Shown: positions 15,579 through 24,317, counted from the first letter of the stretch. The stretch is DNA of 32,830 nucleotides from Natronorubrum sulfidifaciens JCM 14089 (GCF_000337735.1 NZ_AOHX01000061.1:1-32830); one strand, 5' to 3'. Numbers and translations are program-made. The notes: generated by a model from the sequence alone, not told the origin.

Positions 15579-16457
15579 TCAGCTGTCTCCGGAACTCTCT
15601 CCGTTCGAGCCCGTCATCTCACCGGGGATCGCAGCGTCTGTCCCGAGGACCAGTCGGCGTTCGGTGTACTCGAGGCCGTTCTTGCGCTGGGTTCGTTTAC
15701 GGATCGCGAGTCGGTTTTTGGAGAGGGTGAGGATCGCATCGATCGTCCGAGAGACGAGCTTCTTGGCGTACTCGTCGCTGATTCCCTCCTCTTGACGACG
15801 GATCCAGTGTTTCAGATCGCCAGCAGTGACGTACTCGCGGACGCTTGCGCTCCCTTGCTTCCACGGGTTGTCTCCAACCGTTGGGTCAGCACGCGCCTTC
15901 CAGAGCTTCGCAGCGAGCCGTGAGGGGAGTGTAGATGTCGTGGCCCGGAGCATATCCTCGTCCAGCTTCGCGAGTTGTTGAATCGGCAGGAGATCGCCGT
16001 GTGCGAGGGCGACGTCCCCGCCACGCTCGAGTGGATCATCGCTCTCGGGCAGTCGGAAGTAGCGCTCGCCGTCGTCTTTGCGGATGCGTTCGAGACGACC
16101 ATCCACGACGTCGATCTCATCTTCGTCGACGTGCTCCTCGAGGAGATGGGCGCCCTTCTCGAGTTCGCGTGCTTGGAGTTCACCGACGCGGTCTTTGGTC
16201 GCGTTGAGTTTCTTTTCGTGGGCGTCGAGGCGTGCCTCGATGGGCGTCTGTGCGTCTTCGAGGTCCTTGAGGCGATCTTCGATGTCTGTGTTTTCTTTTT
16301 GAGTCGCCTTGAGTTCAGTCTCGAGATCCTCGATCCGGGCGTCTTTTTTCTCGAGTTCCGTCTCGAGGGCATCGATACGATCGCGAAGCTGGGCGAGTTC
16401 GGCAGCGAACTGGTCTGAGAGTGATGCAGTCGTTGAATCGGTAGTGTCTGTGGACAT
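15579..16457 (-). CDS. Coiled-coil protein of accessory DNA
   Basis: 292 residues from ATG 16457 (a TTG at 16466 would add three). Residues about 15-105 are a long heptad coiled coil (LRDRIDALETELEKKDARIEDLETELKATQ...). A mixed domain follows (about 110-280) with IRKDDGERYFRLPESDDPLERGGDVALAHGDLLPIQQLAKLDEDM and a basic C-terminal part, SKNRLAIRKRTQRKNGLEYTERRLVL. No enzymatic motif is recognised. The layout (coiled-coil dimeriser plus a basic helical/wing region) would suit a DNA-binding structural or partition-like protein; this is inference. It lies downstream of, and on the same strand as, the HTH protein at 16610-16999, 150 bp away. Confidence 0.75.
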   Translation of the reverse strand: MSTDTTDSTTASLSDQFAAELAQLRDRIDALETELEKKDARIEDLETELKATQKENTDIEDRLKDLEDAQTPIEARLDAHEKKLNATKDRVGELQARELEKGAHLLEEHVDEDEIDVVDGRLERIRKDDGERYFRLPESDDPLERGGDVALAHGDLLPIQQLAKLDEDMLRATTSTLPSRLAAKLWKARADPTVGDNPWKQGSASVREYVTAGDLKHWIRRQEEGISDEYAKKLVSRTIDAILTLSKNRLAIRKRTQRKNGLEYTERRLVLGTDAAIPGEMTGSNGESSGDS

Positions 16458-16609
16458 TGGTCTCAATACTCGAACTACTGAGCGGGCGGTACCCCTGAAT
16501 CAGGAAAACGAGGCCGCTGAGAACACTGAGGATGCGAGACTCACAGCTAACCAGCACGTACTGGCGGTGGATCAGTCACCCAGCGGGTGTCTTCCCTCTT
16601 GCCGAGCGA

Positions 16610-16999
16610 TCAGTCCCCGCTGGCGTTGGCGATCGTGGTGTTTCCGTTGCCCGATCGCGACTGCGATTGGTCGATCAACTCGAGGAGTGCCGAGAGCCGG
16701 GTGGCGACCGCCGCCAGGTCGACTTCGATGTCGTCGTCATCGTCGATCCGGAGTGCACGGGCGCGATTGACGGCTATGTCGACGGTGCTCCGACTGTAGC
16801 CGGTGATTTCGGCGATCTGCGTGTGTGCCATGCCGTGAGCGGACATCCGACGGATCATCTCGTCGCGGCCAGCACGCTTGGCTTTCTTTGGAGCATCCGG
16901 CAGCCCGATTTCGACCTTGTCTTCGTGGTGCACAGCCGGGTGTTGCGGTTGCTGTGGGCCATCACTGATCACCTCGCGTGGGCTCGAGAATGACGGCAT
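16610..16999 (-). CDS. Small HTH DNA-binding protein
   Basis: 129 residues. A basic segment (KKAKRAGRDEMIRRMSAHGM) leads into a clear helix-turn-helix, HTQIAEITGYSRSTVDIAVNRARAL (about 59-83), resembling resolvase/sigma-type HTHs. An acidic linker (RIDDDDDIEVDL) and a short C-terminal helix follow. It is likely a regulator or a DNA-targeting subunit for the element; its target is unknown. The start is uncertain: ATG 16999 overlaps the upstream frame by 38 bases, while an in-frame GTG at 16972 overlaps only its stop codon and would suit translational coupling. The coiled-coil gene follows on the same strand. Confidence 0.7.
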   Translation of the reverse strand: MPSFSSPREVISDGPQQPQHPAVHHEDKVEIGLPDAPKKAKRAGRDEMIRRMSAHGMAHTQIAEITGYSRSTVDIAVNRARALRIDDDDDIEVDLAAVATRLSALLELIDQSQSRSGNGNTTIANASGD

Positions 17000-17234
17000 C
17001 CTCGCCGGCGATGATTACCTCCTCGTGATCGCTTGGACTGAGGATCTCGACACCCCTGTCGTCTGGATGGGCGTGCGTGATCGCGCGGGGGGATTCTACT
17101 GGGCGAGAAGTGTCACGCGGTCGTGTGTCTTGGTCTGCACTGCGGGTGGTTGTACGGCCATCGTCGTGACGGCCAGTCGACACTCGTGGGTCGTGGACCC
17201 TACAATTATGGGTCCGGGAGTTCTCTTGTCGCAT
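16962..17234 (-). CDS. Possible small protein upstream of the HTH gene
   Basis: 90 residues from ATG 17234. The first half is Arg/Thr-rich and unconvincing. The second half (HPDDRGVEILSPSDHEEVIIAGEDAVILEP) has the acidic, strand-rich character of a real haloarchaeal protein. Its stop overlaps the next gene's start region, as in coupled operons. The real start may be downstream. Function not recognised. Confidence 0.35.
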   Translation of the reverse strand: MRQENSRTHNCRVHDPRVSTGRHDDGRTTTRSADQDTRPRDTSRPVESPRAITHAHPDDRGVEILSPSDHEEVIIAGEDAVILEPTRGDQ

Positions 17235-17444
17235 GCTTCTGGATTCCCTTGGTAGGGGCTGGAAGCTGCGCCCGACGTGCTGCAACACGTCGGCACTTCT
17301 GGGGGTGCTCTACGTGACTTGGCTTCCAATCGGTTGTTTAGGCTATCATCACAAAAATCTTACTGTGCAATCCACAGCCAAAGATAGTAATTAGAGAATA
17401 GCTACAAGTGCTTGCACTGTGAACAGTATGACACCGATATAGCT
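17235..17444. other. Intergenic with hairpin and operator candidate
   Basis: CGACGTG...CACGTCG hairpin at about 17272-17291. The inverted repeat AGTGC-TT-GCACT at 17407-17418 lies between a TATA-like ATTAGAGAATA (about 17390-17400) and the likely start site of the wHTH gene at 17445, a repressor-operator position. Confidence 0.4.
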
Positions 17445-17735
17445 ATGAGTTACACAGTAGGATCACAAAATGTGCCCAGGAAGCGAGCTGACTGGATGAC
17501 GCAGGTCGATGAAGAAATCCTCGAGACACTGCGTGAAGAAGGGAACATGACACCACGTGCACTCGAGGACTTCGACGTTACTGTTGCAAACTATGCTCGC
17601 GACCGACTTTCAAAAATGAGTCAATATGGGCTCGTTGAGCGCCTATCCCGCGGCCTCTATCGGCTTACAGAAGACGGAAAGAAATTTCTCGACGAGGAAC
17701 TCGACGCGAGTGAACTTGAGCCTGCTGAAGAATGA
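17445..17735 (+). CDS. PhiH1-repressor-like winged-helix regulator
   Basis: 96 residues. The segment RKRADWMTQVDEEILETLREEGNMTPRALEDF, followed by helix DVTVANYARDRLSKMSQYGLVERLSRGLYRLTEDGKKFLDEEL, is the typical haloarchaeal PhiH1-repressor-like winged helix. The acidic tail (ASELEPAEE) is dispensable in relatives. I chose ATG 17445; a TTG at 17412 would extend into the palindrome 17407-17418. It lies 350 bp before the McrBC-like operon and shares its orientation. It may repress itself and possibly the defence genes; that link is inferred. Confidence 0.85.
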   Translation: MSYTVGSQNVPRKRADWMTQVDEEILETLREEGNMTPRALEDFDVTVANYARDRLSKMSQYGLVERLSRGLYRLTEDGKKFLDEELDASELEPAEE

Positions 17736-17816
17736 CTTGAGACTGTTCGCCGGATCTGCATTGTCTTCCGACATTCCCCGCGAGACTGTGAGTCCATGGC
17801 TTTGCTGACGACGTGA

Positions 17817-17996
17817 CCCACTCCGCTAGAGGACAAAGTACTTGTTACAGTCGATACCGAGTGTTCCTTGACGAATCCTCTCATCTCGACATATACGAAG
17901 GGTGAAAACCGGGTCACGTCTACGCTGATGGCTGTTCTCGAGAATGTCAACAACCAGTTAGCAGAAGACCTGCTCGAAACGGTCCGGGAATCGTAA
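17817..17996 (+). pseudogene. Gene remnant before the McrBC-like operon
   Basis: A 59-codon open stretch with no good start reads PTPLEDKVLVTVDTECSL...KGENRVTSTLMAVLENVNNQLAEDLLETVRES-stop. Its codon choice and helical, acidic character look like true protein, unlike other frames here. The only ATG (17928) lies in the last third. It is probably a fragment of a lost neighbour in the defence island. I cannot assign the family. Confidence 0.45.
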
Positions 17997-18049
17997 CGGC
18001 TGAACTGTTCTGCTCGAGGTTTGTTCCTCTGATCGGTTGTTCAACAGGA

Positions 18050-18057
18050 TTTATGAG
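18050..18057 (+). promoter_or_regulatory. TATA box of the McrBC-like operon
   Basis: GATTTATG lies about 30 bp before ATG 18084, so the first gene is probably leaderless. No internal promoter is needed for the overlapping second gene. Confidence 0.45.
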
Positions 18058-18083
18058 AAGCTGCTGTCTCGTGTTACGAAAGA

Positions 18084-21000
18084 ATGACAGACGAGCGCCG
18101 AATGTCTACCGTTCGGTTCTACGGAGGTATTGAGAAACGGTTGGATATTTTTACGGATCTACTCTCGCACCTTACTCAATCTACTGAGAACACCGAAGGA
18201 GTACCACGACACGAGGTCGTCGACTGGATCATCGCCGAGACGAACGCGAAGACGCCCGATTCGGTTGCGGACCGATTGAATTTCATCGAGGAACTCGGAC
18301 TCATCGAGAGCCAAGACGACACATACTCCTGTACACGAACCGGTCGCTGCTATCTCAGGGAGCGAGATCCGATCGTCTTGTACAACGCGCTTCGCACGAG
18401 CGTCAAGGGCTTCGATACGATCGTTCGTGCGTTAGCTCTCGAGTCCAGAACCGACGAGGACCTCATGGAACTGCTCGTTGGCGAGTTCGAAGAGTGCCAG
18501 ATGAAGACGCCGGGCGTGGTGACACGCCACCGCGAGTGGCTGCAGATGATCGGCTACGTGGAGCGAACAGACGAGCACAACCAACTCACTGAAGCCGGTG
18601 AGGCAGTCGCCGACCAACTCCACGGTGTCTCTGCTGTAGAGCTAGAGCCCGGCTCAACCTACAACCGTCAGACTCTCCACACAGAATACGGTGGCAGCAT
18701 CCAGGGCGGAATCGCGCCCTCGAGAGACGCACCCGTCGTCTTTCTCTTCACAGGCGGCACTGGAGAGGAGCACGGCTATCAGGACGTGATTCGCTCGGAC
18801 GGGACCGTGATCTACACTGGTGAAGGGCAGGTCGGCGACATGGAAATGAAACGCGGGAACCGCGCAATTCGAAGCCATCTCGAGCACGGACGGGAACTGC
18901 ACTTCTTCACGATGGAAACCGAAGGTGTGCAGTATGTCGGCCAGTTCATGTACGCCGGCCACTTCTTCGAGGAGATTTCCGATTCGAATGGCAACGCTCG
19001 GAACGGGATCCGATTCAAACTCGCACCGGTCACAACCGATCAGACCAGCCATCAACCAACAGCCACAGACGACCGCCCCTCGAGAAACTCCGATCTTCGC
19101 CAGTTCACCGATCCGACAGTCTATCAGGTACCCGTGAAGAACGGCGATGGCCCGATTCGAACGAATTTCGACCGGACGGTGATCGAGGGTGTTCCACGAA
19201 GCGAGGTGGAAGCCGTCTACGATCCGCCGATCGAACACGACACCCTCCGAGTATGGGGAAATCAGGAAGACGAACCCGCCACGGAGGGAGATTGTCTGTT
19301 GTTCGCTGACCGCGAGGGACGTCGAGGAGGTGAATATACGATTATCGCCCGTGTTGCTCATGCAACGGTTTTGGATCAAGAAAGGGCAGTTGCATTCACC
19401 GACGCAGTGGGCTGGGGTGATGTCACCGACGTGGTCTTTCCCCATGTCATGTTCCTCGAGCCGATCTACGAGGCCGAACTGGACCGAGAATCCTTCTGGG
19501 ATACGCTTGGGTTCAAAGGCTGGCCGAACGACACGTTCAGCGCGATCAACTTCGATCGGAACGGATCCACCTTCCACGATGAGTATGCCTCGACCAAGAC
19601 GTTCATTGACCAGATCAAAGGACGGCAACTCTATTCCGAGAACAACGACACAATCTCCGAGTACGATTCCCTCGAGCACGCACTCGAGGACGTCCACTCG
19701 AAGCTAACTCACGGGGAAGACGAGTCGGCGTGGCTGAAAAACCACATCGGTGAAGCAGTCATCAAAGACTGGTCCGACGCACTCAGGGGATTCCGACCGG
19801 CGGACGAGGTCGACCCCGACACCGCCGCGAAACTCGATCAGATCCGCCGCACGTATGAGCACCTCGAGTCGGAATTAGAGACAAAAGCCGCCGAACTCGG
19901 GGTCGGAACGCTCGATGCGTTTACACCCGCCCAGACGTTATTCCTCTGTGGGATTCGTCTCGTCCAAGACGACTCCGACATGTCGGGACCGTTCAATCAG
20001 CCCCGTCTGAATAGCGTTCTCGAGGAAGCGTACACAACGCCCGACGAACGTCCCGATCAACCATCGAACGTAGATCATCCACTGGCGACCCATATCCAGA
20101 CCACCGAACCGGGGATCTACAAGTTCACTGCACCACCGGACTACTGGCTTACGGCAGTCGAGTTCGCGTCGATCTCGTTCGAAACGAGTTCCCGCGATCA
20201 ATGGGATCGGCTCGAGAACGGCGACGTTGTTCTGTTCCACTCTCGAGCAAAACCAGCGAACACCGATCACTCGGACCAACCAAGCGGGGTAATCGGTGCC
20301 GGCATCATCGGCGAAACGTTCGAAAAGTCTGACCCGTGGTGGTGGGACGAACACCAAGAAACGAAAACGTTTCCGATGGTCGCAAGCCTCGAGCGAATGT
20401 TCCTCACCGGTGCTGTCGAAGACATCGATACCACGCGAAACATCACCGAAAAGGAACCGGCAGTCATCGAGCATCAACTCAGTGCACTCACCGCGGACTG
20501 CCTTCCGATCGAATCGGCCAACCAGCTTTGTATGAATGCCTCCGGAACGGCGTTCCCCGTCCAATCGATGTTCGGTGCGTTCCGCACGGATGACGGGAAA
20601 ATCGATTATGATCGCCCCATAGCGCTTCTCGAGGCGATGGCCACCGATCTGACCGAAGTCGCACCGATCAACCCACACAAACCACTCGAGAGCACACTCC
20701 CGGATGACATCCTCGAAGGGCTGCACTTCGAAGACGACCTCGGCGAGAAAATCCTCGAGCAGATCTCGACTGCGCTCCGAGCTGGAAAACATATCCTACT
20801 CACGGGACCGCCGGGCACGGGGAAGACCGAAATCGCCGAACGCGTCTGCGAACACCTCGCAGAAACACACCCATACCTGTACTCGGATTTCGAGATGACC
20901 ACGGCGACCGCAGATTGGTCGACGTTCGATACCGTCGGCGGCTATATGCCAAGCGAGTCCACCGAGGACGGCGAGGACCTCTCGTTTACGCCCGGGATCG

Positions 21001-21716
21001 TTCTCAACCGTCTCAAGAACACGCAAACAGGCACACAGTCGAACGACTTGGTCGTCATCGACGAACTCAATCGGGCGGACATCGACAAGGCCTTCGGCCA
21101 ACTGTTCACCCTTCTCTCGGGTCAATCCGTCCAACTCCCATACACCGTCGAAGGGCGCGAAGTCGAACTCACCACGTACGACGACCTCGAGGGAGTCCCT
21201 ACCAGTAATCAGTACATCGTCCCCAATTCGTGGCGCATCTTCGCGACGATGAACGCCTACGACAAGACCTCGCTCTACGAAATGAGCTACGCATTCATGC
21301 GCCGGTTCGCGTTCGTCCGCGTTCCAGCACCAACGCTCCCGGAGGCAACGGACTCCGATGATCCAGTCGAGGATATCGTCTTGGATTACGCGGAGGCCTG
21401 GGACCTTGAGATCACGCGACGAGAAGCTGGCGCAGTCGGTCGGGTGTGGCGCCAGGCGAACACGGCCGTCGAGGAACGCTCGATCGGACCCGCGATCATC
21501 AAAGACGTTCTCGAGTACGTCACCCAACATCCCGACGACCACCTTCCATACCACCTCACACAGGCAGTTATCAGCTACATCTTCCCACAGCTAGAGGGCG
21601 TTCCAAAGCGAAACACGATCGTCAGAGAACTCGCTTCGGTTCCGGATATCGAAACGTCGCTGCTCCACGGTGCAGCCCGAGAGATGCTCCAGGTCTCACT
21701 CGCCACGAATGAATAG
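18084..21716 (+). CDS. McrB-like AAA+ protein with wHTH, SRA-like and EVE-like domains
   Basis: 1210 residues, far larger than classical McrB (about 460). Domains: winged-helix-like repeats (about 15-190; ends of repeats read LGLIESQDD and IGYVERTDE); an SRA-like modified-base pocket of the ScoMcrA type (about 203-305; GGSIQGGI, FTGGTGEEHGYQD, YTGEGQVGDMEMKRGNRAI); a first EVE-like barrel (about 345-490); a helical linker; a second EVE-like barrel (about 672-790; WDRLENGDVVLFH, GVIGAGIIGE, PWWWDEH); then a C-terminal McrB motor with Walker A GPPGTGKT (908-915), Walker B and McrB signature VVIDELNRAD (990-999), ATMNAYD (1054-1060) and FMRRF (1071-1075). The motor should translocate and drive cleavage by the partner nuclease. 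The reader domains suggest recognition of modified DNA. All catalytic motifs are intact. Confidence 0.88.
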   Translation: MTDERRMSTVRFYGGIEKRLDIFTDLLSHLTQSTENTEGVPRHEVVDWIIAETNAKTPDSVADRLNFIEELGLIESQDDTYSCTRTGRCYLRERDPIVLYNALRTSVKGFDTIVRALALESRTDEDLMELLVGEFEECQMKTPGVVTRHREWLQMIGYVERTDEHNQLTEAGEAVADQLHGVSAVELEPGSTYNRQTLHTEYGGSIQGGIAPSRDAPVVFLFTGGTGEEHGYQDVIRSDGTVIYTGEGQVGDMEMKRGNRAIRSHLEHGRELHFFTMETEGVQYVGQFMYAGHFFEEISDSNGNARNGIRFKLAPVTTDQTSHQPTATDDRPSRNSDLRQFTDPTVYQVPVKNGDGPIRTNFDRTVIEGVPRSEVEAVYDPPIEHDTLRVWGNQEDEPATEGDCLLFADREGRRGGEYTIIARVAHATVLDQERAVAFTDAVGWGDVTDVVFPHVMFLEPIYEAELDRESFWDTLGFKGWPNDTFSAINFDRNGSTFHDEYASTKTFIDQIKGRQLYSENNDTISEYDSLEHALEDVHSKLTHGEDESAWLKNHIGEAVIKDWSDALRGFRPADEVDPDTAAKLDQIRRTYEHLESELETKAAELGVGTLDAFTPAQTLFLCGIRLVQDDSDMSGPFNQPRLNSVLEEAYTTPDERPDQPSNVDHPLATHIQTTEPGIYKFTAPPDYWLTAVEFASISFETSSRDQWDRLENGDVVLFHSRAKPANTDHSDQPSGVIGAGIIGETFEKSDPWWWDEHQETKTFPMVASLERMFLTGAVEDIDTTRNITEKEPAVIEHQLSALTADCLPIESANQLCMNASGTAFPVQSMFGAFRTDDGKIDYDRPIALLEAMATDLTEVAPINPHKPLESTLPDDILEGLHFEDDLGEKILEQISTALRAGKHILLTGPPGTGKTEIAERVCEHLAETHPYLYSDFEMTTATADWSTFDTVGGYMPSESTEDGEDLSFTPGIVLNRLKNTQTGTQSNDLVVIDELNRADIDKAFGQLFTLLSGQSVQLPYTVEGREVELTTYDDLEGVPTSNQYIVPNSWRIFATMNAYDKTSLYEMSYAFMRRFAFVRVPAPTLPEATDSDDPVEDIVLDYAEAWDLEITRREAGAVGRVWRQANTAVEERSIGPAIIKDVLEYVTQHPDDHLPYHLTQAVISYIFPQLEGVPKRNTIVRELASVPDIETSLLHGAAREMLQVSLATNE

Positions 21717-23055
21717 AGACCAACTCCTCGAGCAGCTCACCAGCGACATCCTCGCATACGCGATGCAAGGGTCGTTCCCAGAGCGAGAGCTTGCCCGCTC
21801 GATCAAGCCCGAGCAGTTAGACGAGCGCTTTGAGGAGTACGAACTCCTCCTCGATCTCCACTTCATCCTTCAGGACGACGTCGTCGAGTTCGTCAGGCAA
21901 CTCCCGGAACACCTGCGCAGCATTCGCACTGAGACCCGCACGACGTCGCGTACGAGACGCGGGACCGTTGACGGACGAATCAACTGGGGCGACACGATCA
22001 AAAAGCGCTACTCACAGTACCCTCGAGATAGCTCAATTTTCGTCTGCGACAATCGCTCGGTGGACTACGATATCCCCGAAAACCTCGTTCTCAAGCGACT
22101 CATCTCCGTCGTACATCGCACGATTCGGGAGGCCGAAGAGTATCTTCGCGCGGACTACGACTGGGTGAGTGAGACGTGGAAGGGAAGCGAGGACTTGATC
22201 GACGAACTCCAACGGATCGTCGACCGGAACGTCCACGTTCGACGGATCCGCGACCCCGAAACCTACGAGCCAACCGAGCGGATGCTGACGACGGCCGCCG
22301 ACTCGCGCCACGGAGTGTATCGAAACGCAGCCGCTCTGCTCAGAGGCCGCCAACGGTTGCTTCGGGGTGAACCTGACGAGATCCGCAGACTGCTCGAGGA
22401 AACCGCTATCGCCCCGGACGACACGGACGCGCTCTTCGAGCTGTTCGTCCTGTTTCGCTTCGTCGCCACGCTCGAGGAGATGCGAGAGAGTCAGCCACAG
22501 TTCAAAACGATCGCGACCGACCGTCAGGAAGTCGCCAGATTCGAAGGCGAGAAAGAGATTGCACTCTACCACGACAACTCCGCTCGAGACCGTGATCTCT
22601 CCTTTGTCGCTGTTCCAGATGCGGACACGGAGAACCCCTCACGAACAGATCAAGTCCAACTCGTCGCACAGGAGGTTGCGGGCAACTACTTCGGCAAAGA
22701 CTATCAGAACCACACTGGTCGCCCCGACGTTATCGTCCTCGAGATCATCTCCGAGGACGAGAACGAGCATGAGTACCTGATCGTCGAGGTGAAAAACAGC
22801 ACCAACGAGGACACGATTCGACGGGGTGTTAAGGAGACACTCGAGTACCTCGCGTTCCTGCGAGTCAACGAGGACTTCGTGTTCGGTCGTGACGATGGCG
22901 AGTACTTCGGCTCTGGGTGGAACGGGCTCTTGGTAGTCCAAGATCTCGCTGAGGAGACTGCATCACTCGAGGCACAATCCGATCGAGAAATAGCGATCCT
23001 TCAGGCCTCCGAGTTGGAAGATGAGTTAGAAACGATTCTTCGAGAAGTTGTGTAA
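21709..23055 (+). CDS. McrC-like PD-(D/E)XK nuclease subunit
   Basis: 448 residues from ATG 21709, overlapping the McrB-like gene by eight bases, so translation is coupled. The N-terminal two thirds are helical and charged, including a basic stretch RTETRTTSRTRRGTVDGRI (72-90) and the segment SVDYDIPENLVLKRLI, typical of this McrC-like/DUF2357-type family. The C-terminus is a PD-(D/E)XK nuclease: Glu243 in LFELFVLFRF, GRPDVIVLE (337-345, Asp340) and EYLIVEVKNS (355-364, Glu360, Lys362). The catalytic triad is complete. It should cut DNA when activated by the AAA+ partner, as McrC does with McrB. The start upstream at 21670 is rejected because it lies within the partner's coding region and encodes unrelated residues. 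A MITE begins 9 bp after the stop. Confidence 0.85.
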   Translation: MNRDQLLEQLTSDILAYAMQGSFPERELARSIKPEQLDERFEEYELLLDLHFILQDDVVEFVRQLPEHLRSIRTETRTTSRTRRGTVDGRINWGDTIKKRYSQYPRDSSIFVCDNRSVDYDIPENLVLKRLISVVHRTIREAEEYLRADYDWVSETWKGSEDLIDELQRIVDRNVHVRRIRDPETYEPTERMLTTAADSRHGVYRNAAALLRGRQRLLRGEPDEIRRLLEETAIAPDDTDALFELFVLFRFVATLEEMRESQPQFKTIATDRQEVARFEGEKEIALYHDNSARDRDLSFVAVPDADTENPSRTDQVQLVAQEVAGNYFGKDYQNHTGRPDVIVLEIISEDENEHEYLIVEVKNSTNEDTIRRGVKETLEYLAFLRVNEDFVFGRDDGEYFGSGWNGLLVVQDLAEETASLEAQSDREIAILQASELEDELETILREVV

Positions 23056-23064
23056 CGTACGAAT

Positions 23065-23150
23065 CTATAGTAGCCACTGAAATTCACTGCACACCTGACC
23101 GCACGACAGCTGTGCGGTCAGTGTGTAACTCGTTTCAGTTGTTACTATTG
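23065..23150. mobile_element. MITE-like element, copy B (86 bp)
   Basis: Begins CTATAGTAGCCACTGA, ends GTTTCAGTTGTTACTATTG. Internal stem CTGACCGCAC pairs perfectly with GTGCGGTCAG. It lies directly behind the mcrC-like gene and may act as its terminator. Confidence 0.8.
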
Positions 23151-23297
23151 GCGTTGACCAAACTCGCCACTGGTGTCTCTGCAGTTATCCGGAACCCTCC
23201 TTCGATGAGCAGTGGGCCACCTTGTGAGCGTACTTGTGCCATTCAGATCCAATTTCCGCCGCTGTTTGTGAGTGAAAATTGCAGCGAACGAATAGTC

Positions 23298-23957
23298 TCA
23301 GGCCTTCTGCTCGATGAGTTCCGTCACTGCATAGAACGGCACCGTATCAACAATCGCAACCAGCAACTTGACCAAGTACTGGCCAACGACGATCGAGACT
23401 AGCGCCCATCCCCATGTCGGATCACTACCAAGCCCGAGAGCGGGGAAGATTGCGAACCCGAGTGTGATGAATACGACCGTATCCGCGCCCTGACTAATAG
23501 CGGTCGATCCGCAGTTCCGTATCCATCGGTGGCGACCGGCTGTGCGAGCTTTGAGCTTCGAGAACAACCGTACGTCCATGTGCTGAGCAATCGCCAATGC
23601 GACGACTGACGCGAGGATGATCGACGCTGAATCACCCAACGTAGCCACGAACGCCGATTGCCCGTCGTAGAACGGTGCCGTTGGCATCCAAATCGCCAAA
23701 AAGACCAGCAGGTACGATATCGCGAGGGTGAACACGGTCCCGTTGACGACTGATGCCGCGTACTCACGTCCGTGGTATTCAACAAGCAAGTCAGACGCCA
23801 GATACGCGACGCCGAACGCAACGAACCCAGCTGGGACGGCGACGCCACCGATGCCAGGTAACTCGATCCACGTCAGTTTTGCCGCCAGCACGTTCGCAAG
23901 AACGACCGAGCCGGCGAAGAGAGCAGTAAAAATCGCTCGAGTATCCTCACTTTGCAT
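23298..23957 (-). CDS. Queuosine-precursor-type (YhhQ/VUT) transporter
   Basis: 219 residues with about six hydrophobic helices. Family features are the N-terminal helix with LANVLAAKL, the motif FGVAYLASDLLVEYHGREYA (helix 2, with the conserved D-x-x-x-E-x-x-G), the amphipathic IAQHMDVRLFSKLKART, the RNCGSTAISQGADTVVFITLGF segment, and a late VGQYLVKLLVAIVDTVPFY. The YhhQ/DUF165 family takes up 7-deazaguanine precursors of queuosine in bacteria; in archaea the corresponding pathway leads to archaeosine, so preQ0 or a related base is a reasonable but unproven substrate. ATG at 23957 gives the expected short polar N-terminus. Single gene with a palindrome in its upstream region. Confidence 0.87.
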   Translation of the reverse strand: MQSEDTRAIFTALFAGSVVLANVLAAKLTWIELPGIGGVAVPAGFVAFGVAYLASDLLVEYHGREYAASVVNGTVFTLAISYLLVFLAIWMPTAPFYDGQSAFVATLGDSASIILASVVALAIAQHMDVRLFSKLKARTAGRHRWIRNCGSTAISQGADTVVFITLGFAIFPALGLGSDPTWGWALVSIVVGQYLVKLLVAIVDTVPFYAVTELIEQKA

Positions 23958-24317
23958 ACTGAACCACCGCCTTCATTTGAAATCTCAGCTCACCGGTTGG
24001 TAGTCTAATACTACCCGACGCATCTTTTGATCTTCTTCGAGCCATACTGGGAGACTACAGTTGCAAAATATAGTCCTGCTGGTTGACCAAGACGACGCGT
24101 CAAGAGCAGGTCTCGGATCTGGATCAGAGACTCGTCAAGGGCATCCGGAAGTTTCGTGCTGAGTGGATCACCACTCGAGCACAGCAAACATACTGCAGCT
24201 GGTGTCGAGAAACGACTGGCTGTGTGACCAGTGTGTACATCGTTTCAGTTGGTACTATATGTGACGCAACCGAGTGCACGCGCTTCATCCCCGCCCACGG
24301 TGGGGCGGCGAACTCGC
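23958..24317. other. Intergenic with palindrome and MITE remnant
   Basis: Between the YhhQ-type gene and the HxlR-type gene, both on the minus strand. It holds GGTAGT-CTAAT-ACTACC (23999-24015), about 42 bp before the transporter start, and the truncated MITE 24216-24258. Short frames across it are not supported. Confidence 0.5.
24216..24258. mobile_element. MITE remnant, copy D (right half)
   Basis: TGGCTGTGTGACCAGTGTGT followed by ACATCGTTTCAGTTGGTACTATA matches the right half of the full copies with few changes. The left half is degenerate or lost. Confidence 0.6.

Noticed and set aside
23958-24060. A preQ1-type riboswitch before the YhhQ-type gene
   Set aside because: No aptamer-like pseudoknot pattern was visible, only a short palindrome, and such riboswitches are bacterial.
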